From the NCBI GenBank assembly GCA_025991245.1, contig BQMJ01000032.1, forward strand, positions 161,452-225,451: 64,000 nt of DNA. The letters run 5' to 3'. A program made the translations under genes and the position numbers. Each line of letters starts with the position of its first letter. The first letter of the stretch is position 1. Source of the stretch: Galdieria partita. Lineage: Eukaryota; Rhodophyta; Bangiophyceae; Galdieriales; Galdieriaceae. The notes beneath the pieces are model-generated. The model saw only the letters and a program-made list of their open reading frames with translations, did not search any database and was not told the DNA's origin. Positions 22,169 through 33,620 of the stretch are shown piece after piece.

Positions 22169-23048
22169 ATGTTTGTGAAATGCCTATCTTTGTTAGTCGT
22201 ATGGAAACCGGTGGTGACTTGTGTAAAGACTTGTAGAGTATCTCCACTAGTGCCTATAAAAGTATCCAAATTGCAATCTATTTTGATGGATACAAATAGT
22301 AGTTCTGAAGATAGTGATGTAGAACTTGTTTCTTGTCCATCCGGTGTTGGCAAAGATGTCAACTCCTCTAGTAGAAGAAAGGAACTCAACGCATTGACGA
22401 AAGAAGACTTATCTTTGGAACAAAGCTCATCAACAACAATATTAGATGATGAAAAGCCCTCAATACTCTTAATATTGACTGGTATACCAGGTTCTGGAAA
22501 GACTAGTTTTGCCAAGAAACTGGAAGCCAAAGGATGGTATGCATATTATTTCGAATATGCTCTTTCAAAGAGTTGAGAATATTTTCAAAAAAAAGGTGTA
22601 GAGTTTGTCAAGATGAGCTTTTAACTCGTCAACAATGCGAAAATTATGCTATAACACAGCTCTTGCAAGGTAAACCTATCGTCATTGATAGATGCAACGT
22701 CACAAAGGAACAGAGAGCAATATGGATAAGTATGTGAAATGGTGGATGCTTTACAAATTAACAACAATTCTTTTAGAACTGGCAAAGAACGCAAATGCAG
22801 TTGTAGGTTGTCTTGTTTTTACAACACCTTTACATATTTGTGTTTCTAGAGTAGCTCAAAGAAGTGAACATCCCAACTTGAAAGGCAACGACCCAAAAAC
22901 TGAAAGCGTTATCTTCCAATTCGCAAAGGATTTTTGTGCTCCAACAGCTGAAGAAGGAATCGACTTTTGTCGTCGTATACAAACTGAACAAGATGAATAT
23001 CGTATATTACAACAACTCGAGAAAATATTGAATTCACAATCCTCTTAG
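22169..23048 (+). CDS. P-loop polynucleotide-kinase-like protein (aprataxin/bHLH140 kinase-domain type)
   Basis: Three exons, 22169-22536, 22596-22729 and 22777-23048, with 59- and 47-bp introns give 257 residues. The Walker A is GIPGSGKTSF and the first splice restores GWCRVCQDEL, then GKPIVIDRCNVTKEQRAIW and a C-terminal VFTTPLHICVSRVAQRSEHPNL. This pattern matches the kinase domain of plant bHLH140/aprataxin-like proteins and related PNK kinases, where DRCN follows the nucleotide-binding core. No HIT domain or zinc finger follows, so it is a stand-alone kinase. The first ~40 residues are hydrophobic and basic (MFVKCLSLLVVWKP) and may be a signal or transit peptide. Substrate is unknown. 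The stop overlaps that of the convergent small-protein gene. Confidence 0.75.
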
Positions 23049-23542
23049 CACTCTCCTCTATCAGTGGACCATTCCAATCTAGCCAGTTGATTCTGTAGTT
23101 TTTGTACAGTTTCTTCGATATATCTTAGTTGTGCGTTACTTTCAATCAGTTTCTTTCCACGTTTTTAAACACTTTAAAGCTTTAACCAGAAGGAACCTAC
23201 CTTTTGTTGCTCTGGTTCAGTTCCCAATTGTTGAGCACGAACTTGCAATTCGCTATGCAGTTTTAGTCGATAGTTTTCCAAAGTTTCTATTACTTCTATC
23301 AATTCTGCAGCTTTGGCTGCTTTATTGTCAAATTGAGGTCGTGCTTGTTTCTTGTAGTGGTCCAAAGAAGAGGGTAAAGCTTCCTTTTCAGGAAAAGGTA
23401 ACTTGTCACAAGCATAATAACTACGATATAGTTTATGACAGTTGATATGGTGAGGTTCTGAAATCCTTGGTTTATGATAACCGCCTTTTCTAAGTTCTTC
23501 TCTACTCCACAACACTATGATTCCACTTGAAACCACAAACAT
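23045..23542 (-). CDS. Small protein with N-terminal membrane span and C-terminal coiled coil, unknown function
   Basis: Not recognised. Exons 23201-23542 and 23045-23152 joined by a 48-bp intron give 149 residues. The N-terminus MFVVSSGIIVLWSREEL is a short hydrophobic span, followed by a polar region with a CDKLPFPEKEALPSSL stretch, then about 75 residues of heptad-rich helix that continues across the splice (KAAELIEVIETLENYRLKL ... LRYIEETVQKLQNQLARLEW). The splice was chosen because only it keeps the coiled coil in frame. The shape is like a small mitochondrial or membrane-anchored assembly factor, which is speculation. Its stop codon overlaps the stop of the PNK-like kinase gene on the other strand. 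Confidence 0.65.
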
Positions 23543-23742
23543 AAGAAATCCAAAGTTTGCATTTTGACAATTGTTTCGAATTTTATATGACTTTTGTAAA
23601 TTGTAAAGTTAACTGTATATACTTGTTAAAGTTGACGTTTCGTACAAATGTTCATTTCTGACGATTGACTGATAATATTTTATCCTGATCGACGTATACT
23701 CACGGATAAGAGATTTTCCAAATACTCAAGTCCTAAATAATA

Positions 23743-25431
23743 CTAATTCTCAGAAACAGAGCAAAACATGTTCATCATTTTCTTACTTTCTTGTAATGCT
23801 TGAACAGTACTTCTCAATTCATCGTTTTCTGTACAAAGTTCTTCCATTCTCTTTTGATAAGCCTCTTGTTGTATCTACCTCAAAGTTATCCAAAGCCTCC
23901 ATTCATGGTCACATGTTATCTCACCTTTTTTCTTTGACGAGAACGTTCAGCACTTCTACGATTTTGCATAGCTCGATATGCTTTCCTTTCTTCTTCCGTC
24001 TTTCATACTTAGCCATCTCAAAAGAGAGAAAAGTGAAGACTTACCATTTCTGGATGTTTTCGTTTACGTCCTCGTCTCTTTACTGTTCTCGTTTCATGTT
24101 TCTCCAGAGATAAATGTTCATCGTCCAATATTGTATTATTATTGTTGTTGTTGTGGTTGCTGTTGGTATTATCTGAATGGCTTCCACTATAAGTAGACTG
24201 ATTGCCTGAATACTCTCCACTCTTCCATTCTAATAATCCCTCTCTATCTGAACTAGAGTTGTTCGAAACAGACAAATGGTCACCTTCATCTCCCGTATTT
24301 TGAAAAGAGTCATAAACACTCGAATTCGCTTCTGTTTGTCGACTTCTTCTCTTTGGACTCTTTTCATTTCTATCTTGAGACAAAACATTCCAACTAGAGG
24401 TAAACTCTCGAATCCAATTAGGTGCATTATCCTTGATTGTATGAGAGCCAAGTAGAGAATGATTATCATGACTACTAGTTACCCAGTCAACTGGAGAAGA
24501 AACTAGAGAAGACTCTTCCATATGGAAACCAGTACTCCTCGGAGTAGTCCAAGCACGAGGTGTAGCTCCCGAACGTAAAGAGGAGAGACCTTTTGGAGTA
24601 AACAAATCTGGAAAATAATCAGTTAAACGAGCAAATAAATCGTCATTGTTATCCACTAAAGTATTTGGCTCATCTAATTTCTCCAAAGGTAACTTGGGAC
24701 TTATTATACCAGTATTCTTGTTCATAGTAGAAGACGATACTTCACTATGAACCCTTATAGCCGAAGACTGATTACTGTCTTGTTTCATAGCACTACTAAG
24801 AGAACGAGGTGAACTCGGTTGACTTGTATTCGTTTGCGCCTGTTTAGAACAACTTGATTGTTCTATAAGACTAGTATTACTTGTCCTGTCTCTTCATAAG
24901 GAATATAATTACGAGTATACAACTTGTGCGCACGAACCTTGGATGGGTCTCCGTTATTTTGGAGTCTTTTTTCACTACATGAACCAATTCTTTTGGGTCC
25001 TTTACTCCATTCTTCAAGGACTCCACTACAATGCACATTCTCTCAAGAGCTTCTGGTTTCTTTTGAGGATTCAAGCCACCCAACTCTATCATACGAAGCA
25101 AGGACTCTGTTTGTCCGTATATTTCCGGAATTCCATAGTCATAAAGAGTCTTATCGTCTTGAATCAAGTAAACAAGAATTGCAAACTACTACAGAAACAA
25201 CATAAATACCTTGTAGTTCCATATTTCCAAAGTGAAATTGGAGTGTATCTATCAAGTGGAATTCTTCGGAAAGTTTCCTCTTTACGTCTCCTATAGTATC
25301 ATATACGGAGACTTGTAGTTGTCGTCGTTGTCCATTTGGCAAGTCCTTTTATAGTCTTTATAAATAATCACTAAAATATGTCCTTTGCTTACCAACAGCA
25401 AGGGAAACGTTTCGTCAGAGTGTCGCATCAT
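23743..25431 (-). CDS. bZIP transcription factor with N-terminal ubiquitin-like domain
   Basis: Six exons: 25393-25431, 25210-25345, 24938-25157, 24045-24885, 23925-23999 and 23743-23874, with introns of 47, 52, 52, 45 and 50 bp, give 480 residues. Every join keeps the frame. Residues ~14-85 have a ubiquitin fold pattern (LQVSVYDTIGDVKRKL, LQFHFGNMELQDDKTLYDYGI), with the join at 25210/25157 restoring LQDDKTL. A long Ser/Asn-rich region follows. The basic region NRRSAERSRQRKK (~424-437) has the bZIP N-x3-A-x2-SR signature, preceded by KRRGRKRKHPE. A short zipper follows (MEEL, DELRSTVQAL). It should bind DNA in the nucleus. The zipper is short (three to four heptads), so heterodimerisation is plausible. 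Confidence 0.78.
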
Positions 25432-25682
25432 ATCAAAGAGAAAGTCGTTCTCAATTCTCGAAAAAGAACTTCCATTTCCCTTGTTTGAGATTTTGTTTCT
25501 ATTTTAGGAAACAATATGGGTCATGTTAGGCTCCATTTATCACTTCTTCTCTACAATACAAAGAATAATGGAAATCCAATGAATATATTTATAAAAAGAT
25601 TGATATCAACAACTTGGACTTGTTTTCTAATTGAAACAACTTTTCATGGGCGCTTTGAGGTTTCTTTGACAATTTGAAAATA

Positions 25683-28600
25683 ATGTCTTATCGTCAAGTT
25701 TTTTTGCAACAAGTAACACCCTATTCTAGGTTTGTTGCAAAACCAGGAGAAAAAAGTTGTGTTTATGGTACAGAAGAGAATGAACTAGTACTAAATAAAA
25801 ATGGAAAGAATATATCTATTGTTTGGAAAGTGGAGGGTTGGACCAAGCGCAAGCTTTCCTTTGTTGCCGAAGGAGACCACATTTCATTGCCTTTGTTATT
25901 TACCGATGGTACTTACGACTACTTGGCTGTGTGTGTATCTGATCGACTGATTCTTTTTGATGAAATGGGCACTGAATATTTTTGGCAACTTGGTCAGTAT
26001 TCCTCAAACAGTGTCTGTTGTGAACTGTTGGAACTTTCTTGGGCACTTATCTTAGGGTTGACTCCAAAGAACGAATATCATTCTAAGGACACTCTTTATT
26101 TATTATTTCAAAAAAAGCAAAGAAGACTGTATTTTCTTCGAGGTATTCATCAAGGAGAACGTATTGTGTATTGTAGTTCAGACTTGCCCTTGTTGGTGAC
26201 ATATGACCAAGTTTTGGAAACTCTTTCTTTAGTCCTCTGTAATGAAGAAAAGATAGAAAGGGAAGGAGATGTGCCTGTCGATCAAAAAGATTTAAGTTCC
26301 TTCTTTGTAGATAGAATAGAGGAAGTATCTCAAGTAACGCCAAAAGAGTTTCATTTCTTTCATGATGAGATAGGACAGTTGTATTTGGCTATCTTAGATC
26401 AATATGGCTGTTTATATATTTTGCAAGTTCAAGGTGCCAATTGGTCTACCAGAAAACAAAACAACATGTATATAGAAAAGCTTGAGTTGCAGATGAAAAT
26501 GGAAACTTTCATTAGCATCCAGGCAATGACAATCACTAGAGAAGAATTCCGAGATCTCTTATGTTTGGATGGAATGGGAGTATTTCATGTTTATATTGGA
26601 TGCCATTGTATCTTTCGGTTTGAACTATTGAGGATGTCGGAAGCATCCGTATTTTTTGTGTTAGTGAAGGGAGCCAATGATTGTTTCAAAGTGGAAAGGG
26701 AACAATCCTTATGTTTGATAAGGTCTTTGAAGGATTCAGTTGCTTCAAGTATTACTTTGGAAATGGATGATAATCAGATGTATCGCATTTCATTGGATTG
26801 TTTTCGTCCACATTCACAACCCACAAAAGATGTTTTGATATGTGCATTGGCTGCTTTAAAGTCTGAATTATGTTGTGTTTTGCGTTCATTGTGGATTTTC
26901 CATATGTATTGTCAACATGACAACTATTCTTATTCGACACTTTCACAAGATCATTGCATGGAATGGAAGAGTTTAGAACAATCATTGGATATATTGAGAA
27001 AATATTTACTTTATGCATATGAAAATTCATTAGAATGGACTTGTGTTGTTGATTCTTTACTATGCAAGTTATCCAGTGGAGAATTGAGAAAGGAGTTGTT
27101 CAGAAGTACAAAAGATGATACGAATGATCAGTCTTTACTTGTCTACGATTATTCATTCAACAATTATTTGACTCGGAAATATTCCATATTCTACAAAAAT
27201 ACTTTTATTTCTTTTCCGTGGGAGACAAACGATTCACAAGTACAGAAAGATAATGGAATGTTGATATCAACAACCAACACTATAGGACAAATATTTTATT
27301 CAGTAGCAAATGTCTTTCATCTACTTTATGAATCTTACAAAACTTGCGTCACAAACGAGAATCAATTGGAGGCAGTAGCTACCCAAATAAGAAAGTGGTT
27401 ACCTTTATTAGGTCTTTCCAGTTGGATGGAGCATTACGATCGAGATCTCTTACATCCAACTTTCCATCATCAGCAGCTGGAAGAACTTTCTGCTACTTGT
27501 GTTTGTTGTATTTTCGATGCCTTATCCAGTGCTATTGTTGGAAGTTTTCAAGAATTGACATTGTTAAAGACCACCATTCAAAGCTTTCATTTTAGAGGTA
27601 TCTGTAATCCTCTTTTACGACTGGAAAGGATATGTGTCGCTTTAGAAATCATTTTTCAAAATGATTGTGACTGTTTGGAAAATCTTATTGCTATTCCTTC
27701 ATTTGTAGAGGACATTTTACCTACTTTACCTATAAGTCTATCAACACCCATATATGATGTATTACAAGCCTCCAAGTTTTCCTTTGACTCACATGACAAG
27801 AAGAAGAACAATTGGATAGACGCTCCATTGTATGACTTGTATAGTGACGATATTTCCAGATTGTTAGGAATGGAAATGGAGACGAGTGAATGGAATATAT
27901 CTCTCAAGATGGAGATGGAGTCTATGTATATGGAAGATTTAGTGATTGACTTTGATAGTAGTAATTATACTTCAGGAATGGAAATGAATGATCCTTGTAT
28001 ACATATGAGGTTCGCAGCTGATCGAAGAACATTGGAAGTACAAAATTTATTGGACTCTGCTTCTCCATTATCCTTAGACTCTCTTGACTTGAAGACATTG
28101 TATGAAGAGGATTCCGTCACAGTTTCTTCAGTCAAACTACTTGGAAGGCTTCAAAAGAATTTAGGAGTTTGTATAGGAAGAGGTGCTTTTACTTTGGGAA
28201 CATATATTTCTTTTGATCCTACGGAACCCATTGTGATACCTAAAGTTTGGTAAGTTGTGATTCGATTCTTATTGTTGTTTTGAACAATTTATTTTCTGTA
28301 GCTTAGCTGCCAAGGCTCCTTCTGATTCCTTGCCACTTATAAAATTGGATATATCTAGTGTTTCTGTTCATTATTTTGATTGGCCTCGTTTTCATAATGG
28401 AGTTGCTGCAAGTTTGAGATTCCTCAGAAGAGAACTTTACTATGGTGATAAGACTTGTCCAGAATCTATATTATCTCGTTCCTGGATAGTGAGTAATAAG
28501 CCACCCCAGCCTTGTGCTTCTCATGCGGGAGTGTTGTTTGGACTTGGGTTGACTGGTCATCTACCTGTCTTGCAAACAACTGATTGGTATAGTTACTTGA

Positions 28601-31086
28601 TTGGAAGAGACGAACTTACTTGTGTTGGATTGATTTTGGGTGTTGCATGTAGTGGAATAGGGACAATGGACAATTCTGCAACCAAAATGTTATGTATTCA
28701 TATAAGACATTTCAATCCTTTGTCATTTTCTCAACCTGATTGGGAAGTTCCTGTTTCAGTTCAGGTAACGTTGTATATAAAATTTGTTATATATATCTGA
28801 TAGATTACTTTTCTAGTCTGCTGCAAGTTTAGGTTTAGGTCTTTTATATCAAGGAACTTGTCATCGTTTCATGGTCGAAGGTTTATATTCAGAAATGACT
28901 CGAAAGTTGGAACCCGATATTCCTTTGGAGCAAAGACAAGGCTTTTGTTTGGCAGTTGGTTTGGGTTTGGGTTTTATTTGTTTAGGAATGGGTCCTAAGA
29001 GTAGTGCATTACAAGACTTGCATTTGGAAGAGAAACTGTATTCGTGTATTTATGGAAGAAATATGAAAGCACAACAAACCATTTCAGATACTCATCCCAA
29101 TGTTATTTTAGAAAGTAATCCTAATAGAGATGTGATTACTCCTGCAGCTCTCATGGCATTATGTTTCATGTAAGGAATGTTATTGTTGCTTTAGTTTTAT
29201 ATATTCTTTATTTTCATAGGTATTTACAGACCAATGATTGGCGTGTTGCTAAAATGCTTACTATTCCAGAAACTCTTTATGAGTTGGAAAGTATTCGACC
29301 TGACCTTTTGTATTTGTTTATATTATCACGACAGTTAATTCTTTGGGACTATATTTATGCAACTCCTTCATATTTGATCGATTTATTACCGAGTCTCTGT
29401 AAGAATTTCTTATCCATAGGGGAACAAGAGATATCTTTGGATGCATTATTAGAACGATTATCTCGACAGTTGAATGGAGACAATCCTATGACGGATATAG
29501 TTGTAGGAACTCTAATGATTCTTTTGGCTTGCGCAGTAAGCATTGGCTTACGATATGCTGGAACATTCGACTGTCAAGCTTATAATCTACTCAAGCATTT
29601 ATTCCTTGGCTTGGAAAAGATTGTGCCAAGGAGTATTTCCATATATTTAGGTTTATTGCCATTATCCATGTCTTTGATTATGGCAGGAAGTGGTCATTTG
29701 GAACTATTCAGAATACTGCGTCGTTTGCACAAAGGGATTCGTCACAAATCCGATACAAGTAATGCTTCTAGATATGCTCATTATATGATGAATAGTATGT
29801 CTATTGGCTTTTTATTTCTTGGAGGTGGTAGTTGTAGTTTTCAAAGGAGTCCTTTTGCGATTGCTTCTTTGTTATGTGCTCTTTATCCCATCTTTCCTGC
29901 ATCTCCTAGCGACAATCAGTATCATCTACAAGCATTTCGACATTTTTATGTTTTGGCTACTGACAATCGTTTATTGGAAACTCGTGATATTCGAACCAAT
30001 AAGCCTTGTTTTGTTCCCATAGAAATAACTTTGAAAGAAACTAAAGATTACTATGCGAGTACTTGTCGGTTGATGTCACCTTGTTTATTACCTGATTGGA
30101 CAAGTGTTGAAATGATTCAAGTAAAAGGACCGAGATATTTACCGAGAGCATATGTGATGGATGAATGCTGGACAAGAGATGGAAGAACAAGGAATTTCAA
30201 GGCAATTCCATTGATGAAAGTAGAATATGGACGTAGAGTTATCTTTGTGAGACGCAAAATGGGTCAACTTGACTATTCTGTGGATCCAAAAGGCACTCGA
30301 GGATTGTTATCTCGAGTCATTTCTTTCAAAGGACGAATGTTAAGTTCTTGGCCATTGTTGCATTCTTCTTTACCTATCGAAAGTCATCAGGACGAGATTG
30401 CAATGGATTCTCTTATGGAATATCCGTCTTTATTTGGTTTCTTTCAATATTTTTGTGAATCAACAAAACCTTCCATTTATGATGCTATTCTATATGAGAT
30501 TTTGGCACAAGATAAGCCTGAAGCATTACAACTCTATTTACAATTGATGAATATTTGCAATCCTATGGAGAAATGGTCGTTGCATTCTTTATCTATGAAA
30601 CATTTGAGTATTTTATCTCAATATTTTCATTATCGTAGTTATCTCAACCGATCTATGATGGATCATGAAGATATGCCTATTATTGAACCAGCTTTTGTAC
30701 AAATGTGTTTTCATCATATGAAGAATGAACTAGAAAGCAATCATCACCTCGACTGGTCTCTCCTTCAATCGGCCATCATCAGACCACAAAGCTATTCTCA
30801 CGAGACAAGTGAGATGATGAAAGACAATCAAAGCTTATGGAAGCAAAAATGGCTTTGGATGTATTTACAGCTCATGCAAGTGCCGAGTATTCCAGTCACG
30901 AGACAATTGTATCAACAATTTCGACAAGAATTGTCCACTTTGGATAGACAATCTTCCTCCTCTCGAATGATAAAATGGTGGTTACTCTCTCAACAACTTT
31001 TTTCTAGTCGATATCAACAAAGTATTCCTCTTCTTTGTCAAATATGGACAGATTGGTTGGATAGAAATCATGTATTTTCTAGTTAA
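25683..31086 (+). CDS. APC1: Anaphase-promoting complex subunit 1 (APC1)
   Basis: Four exons, 25683-28249, 28302-28764, 28817-29169 and 29220-31086, with 52-, 52- and 50-bp introns give about 1749 residues (human APC1 is 1944). The ATG at 25683 is the first in frame. The diagnostic part is the PC-repeat region: AGVLFGLGLTGHLPVL, DELTCVGLILGVACSGIGTMDNSATKMLCIHI, then QSAASLGLGLLYQGT and, after the third splice, a MYLQTNDW segment matching the human APC1 MYLKTN region. The N-terminal half is a beta-rich, WD40-like domain with little obvious identity. APC1 is the scaffold of the APC/C ubiquitin ligase that drives mitotic exit. Its end faces the cyclophilin gene with 8 bp between stops. Confidence 0.9.
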
Positions 31087-31094
31087 AGCATATC

Positions 31095-32582
31095 TCAAGG
31101 TTCCCATTTATCCATTCCATTCAATATTCGAGTGTGAGTAATTGTATCGTTGGGTGAAATTTGTAAAAGATATTCCAATCCTTCCACAATATATCCAAAA
31201 GTAGCTACGTTGCCATTGAGAACATTTCCTCCTTTGTTCCTTGCTTGTTCTGATCTGGGATCCAATGTAAATATAAAGAAACTAGAATTGGCATCGTTCT
31301 CATCTTCAGAAGAATGTACCATAGCTAATGCTCCAAAGGCAGTCATAGGTAAAACGGGTTGTAAATCAGCTAAATCTGCAGTTTCTAAAGTCTTTCCCCA
31401 AATAGGATAAGGATCTCCATCGACCAACACTTCCATAGGAATATGACGAGGCTTTTTAGTATTAGAGTCGATCAATAATTGTTTGGGTTGAACGAACAAA
31501 TAGAAACCTGACTCCTTATGCACTATAGTTGCATTTTGATATATGTTATTCAATAAAGCTTGAATGAAATTTCCACTCGTCAAAGGTGCACTATATCCAT
31601 CCAATATGGCTACTAAATGAATGCTATTTCCTATTGGACTGCCATTCTTATCTCTAAATAGAGAAGAAGAATCGACTGTTGGATGATTGGCTTTCGTAAC
31701 TGTCATTTCCACAGTTGCTCTTCCTTTCAGTCGAGGTAAGGAATCATATTTATGCGGTATTGGATACGGAAATCCTTGAACCATCCATTCTTCCAATTGT
31801 GCTATTTTATCCAAAGTTGATTCAGTCTGCTGAGCAATTTCATTTTTCATATCTTTGAGTGCTTTTTTACTATTTTTAGTAACTTTTATCTTCTCTTGAA
31901 TGCTTTCAAGCAATTGATCGACATCTCCCAAAGCAACAGCAGCTTCATCTCTATGTTCCTTTCTAGTATCCAACAATATTTCAACTTCTCCTCTATGCAA
32001 GATGGGTTTTGCTTTCTGTATATCCTTCCAAGCCAATGAAATACCTGACTTTCCAGGTGAGTGCAAATCGATAAGCAGTTGTTCCAGAGTTGATTGTAAA
32101 CCTCTTATCGGCTCATCGATAGGAATAGGAAGTGCATAACGTAATATGGCCTTTCCATGGGTTACAATATATCTCCTAAGAAGTGTATTATCTGAAATCA
32201 CGCTGGCTTGTACTTGCCAAGAATTCTTGTCTATTCCTATCCCAGGCATAGTATTGCTTAGGATGAAGCTAAATAACAATAAAGTCAAGTGAACGATACA
32301 ACCCGATTTGGAGTTGTCTGTTGAGCAGCAACTCTTAAGCCAAAACTGACTATGGTAGAGCACTCTTTTGGGTCTTTTATCTACACAGTTTCCAACTTGA
32401 CTCCAAAGAATGATTGGACTATCCATAAACTTGCACTTTGAACAGCTGGATGATGATGGATTGCAAGAAGTTTTCTCAAGTCTTGGTATCTTTGGTTGGT
32501 ATGAAAGGAACAAGAGCGAACATGGACAACCCATTGTCATTAGATGCAATTTTATCACAATCATGCAATTCTTTATTCTCAT
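31095..32582 (-). CDS. CYP38: CYP38/TLP40-like thylakoid-lumen cyclophilin
   Basis: Intronless, up to 495 residues. After an organelle-targeting N-terminus there is a hydrophobic span (~95-115, TLLLFSFILSN) and a WQVQA-S site near residue 128 that resembles a lumenal processing site. The helical N-domain of CYP38 follows (LRYALPIPIDEPIRGLQSTLEQLL, then a KVTKNSKKALKDMKNEI coiled region), and the C-terminal cyclophilin fold (RLKGRATVEMTV, LDGYSAPLTSGNFIQALLNNIY) ends the protein. CYP38 supports photosystem II assembly in the thylakoid lumen. The cyclophilin active site is degenerate, as in the family. The ATG at 32582 lies only 6 bp after the NFU1 stop on the same strand; a later ATG at 32540 is possible. 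Confidence 0.9.
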   Translation of the reverse strand: MRIKNCMIVIKLHLMTMGCPCSLLFLSYQPKIPRLEKTSCNPSSSSCSKCKFMDSPIILWSQVGNCVDKRPKRVLYHSQFWLKSCCSTDNSKSGCIVHLTLLLFSFILSNTMPGIGIDKNSWQVQASVISDNTLLRRYIVTHGKAILRYALPIPIDEPIRGLQSTLEQLLIDLHSPGKSGISLAWKDIQKAKPILHRGEVEILLDTRKEHRDEAAVALGDVDQLLESIQEKIKVTKNSKKALKDMKNEIAQQTESTLDKIAQLEEWMVQGFPYPIPHKYDSLPRLKGRATVEMTVTKANHPTVDSSSLFRDKNGSPIGNSIHLVAILDGYSAPLTSGNFIQALLNNIYQNATIVHKESGFYLFVQPKQLLIDSNTKKPRHIPMEVLVDGDPYPIWGKTLETADLADLQPVLPMTAFGALAMVHSSEDENDANSSFFIFTLDPRSEQARNKGGNVLNGNVATFGYIVEGLEYLLQISPNDTITHTRILNGMDKWEP

Positions 32583-32588
32583 ACAACT

Positions 32589-33494
32589 TCAACTTCTCAA
32601 TACTCCGGAGTCTCGCAATCTTTGCTCCAAACTTTGCAATTGTTCTCTACTTACTTGTTCCATCTTTTGTCGTTCTTCACTTACAACTTCTCTCACACCT
32701 TTGACTTCAGGAATATAATGCATAAGCATATTCTCTACTCCACTTTTCAACGTCACTACACTCGAACTGCAAGTCGTACATGAACCTTGCAATTCCAAAT
32801 CTACAATACCAGTATCCGGATGATATCCTCTATACAATATATTTCCTCCATCCTCTGCAACAGCAGGTTTGATTCTCGTTTCCAACAATTCCTTTATCAT
32901 AGCAACTACTTCATCATCTTCCGGCTTTATACTAGTATCTGACTCTGGTAAGTTCTCCAATAAAACTGGTTCTTCACTGGCATAAAATTCCAATATAGCT
33001 TCAAATATCTCAGGCCTCAATACCGACCAACTAACGTCTTCCCTTTTGGTTACCGTAACAAAATCAGGGCCTAAGAATACTGAAGATATGCCTTCAATCC
33101 GAAACAGTCTTTTTGCTAACGGAGATATTTGAGCAGTCTGTGCATTCGGAAAGTCTACACTTGCTTCATTGGGAACAACTTCTCTTCCTGGTAAAAACTT
33201 GACAGAATCTGGATTAGGTGTTGGCTGACTTTGTAAGAATAACCCACGTTTGAATAGTAACCATAATTGTTGTTGTGGAACGAGTCGTCTATCAGGGAAA
33301 CCATAATGGAGTTTGTATAGAGAATGCATTGAACCAGTCAAAGAAGAATGGGTATATATGGTATGTTTTGGATAATGAAAGAAACGAAATAGTGTCCAAG
33401 GTTTCTCATGAGCTAATTTTCCTATTCCACTACCCAAGACACAAGTTGCAAGTGACTGCAAACGGGTTTGCACACCTGAAAAGAGCAAACGCAT
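32589..33494 (-). CDS. NFU1: NFU1-type iron-sulfur cluster scaffold, mitochondrial
   Basis: Intronless, 301 residues from the ATG at 33494 (the longer frame starts at a TTG). The first ~85 residues look like a mitochondrial presequence. The Nfu N-domain follows (PTPNPDSVKFLPGREV, LAKRLFRIEGISSVFLGPDFVTVTK) and the C-terminal NifU-like domain ends the protein (IKPAVAEDGGNILYRGY, LQGSCTTCSSSVVTLKSGVENML). The CxxC that binds the cluster is CTTC; most members have CxxC followed by Pro, here replaced by Ser. NFU1 passes 4Fe-4S clusters to lipoate synthase and complexes I/II. It diverges from the SAS-6 gene across 126 bp. Confidence 0.93.
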   Translation of the reverse strand: MRLLFSGVQTRLQSLATCVLGSGIGKLAHEKPWTLFRFFHYPKHTIYTHSSLTGSMHSLYKLHYGFPDRRLVPQQQLWLLFKRGLFLQSQPTPNPDSVKFLPGREVVPNEASVDFPNAQTAQISPLAKRLFRIEGISSVFLGPDFVTVTKREDVSWSVLRPEIFEAILEFYASEEPVLLENLPESDTSIKPEDDEVVAMIKELLETRIKPAVAEDGGNILYRGYHPDTGIVDLELQGSCTTCSSSVVTLKSGVENMLMHYIPEVKGVREVVSEERQKMEQVSREQLQSLEQRLRDSGVLRS

Positions 33495-33620
33495 GTTCAC
33501 TTTGTGCAATCCAAAATGAATTTTGTTGTGGAAAATCGGATGATTGTTGTTCGTTGTAGTTCCTGTTAGCTATTCGAGTTGTGCAAAAGGAAATTTCTCC
33601 ACGAAACAAAGTTAGAAAAG

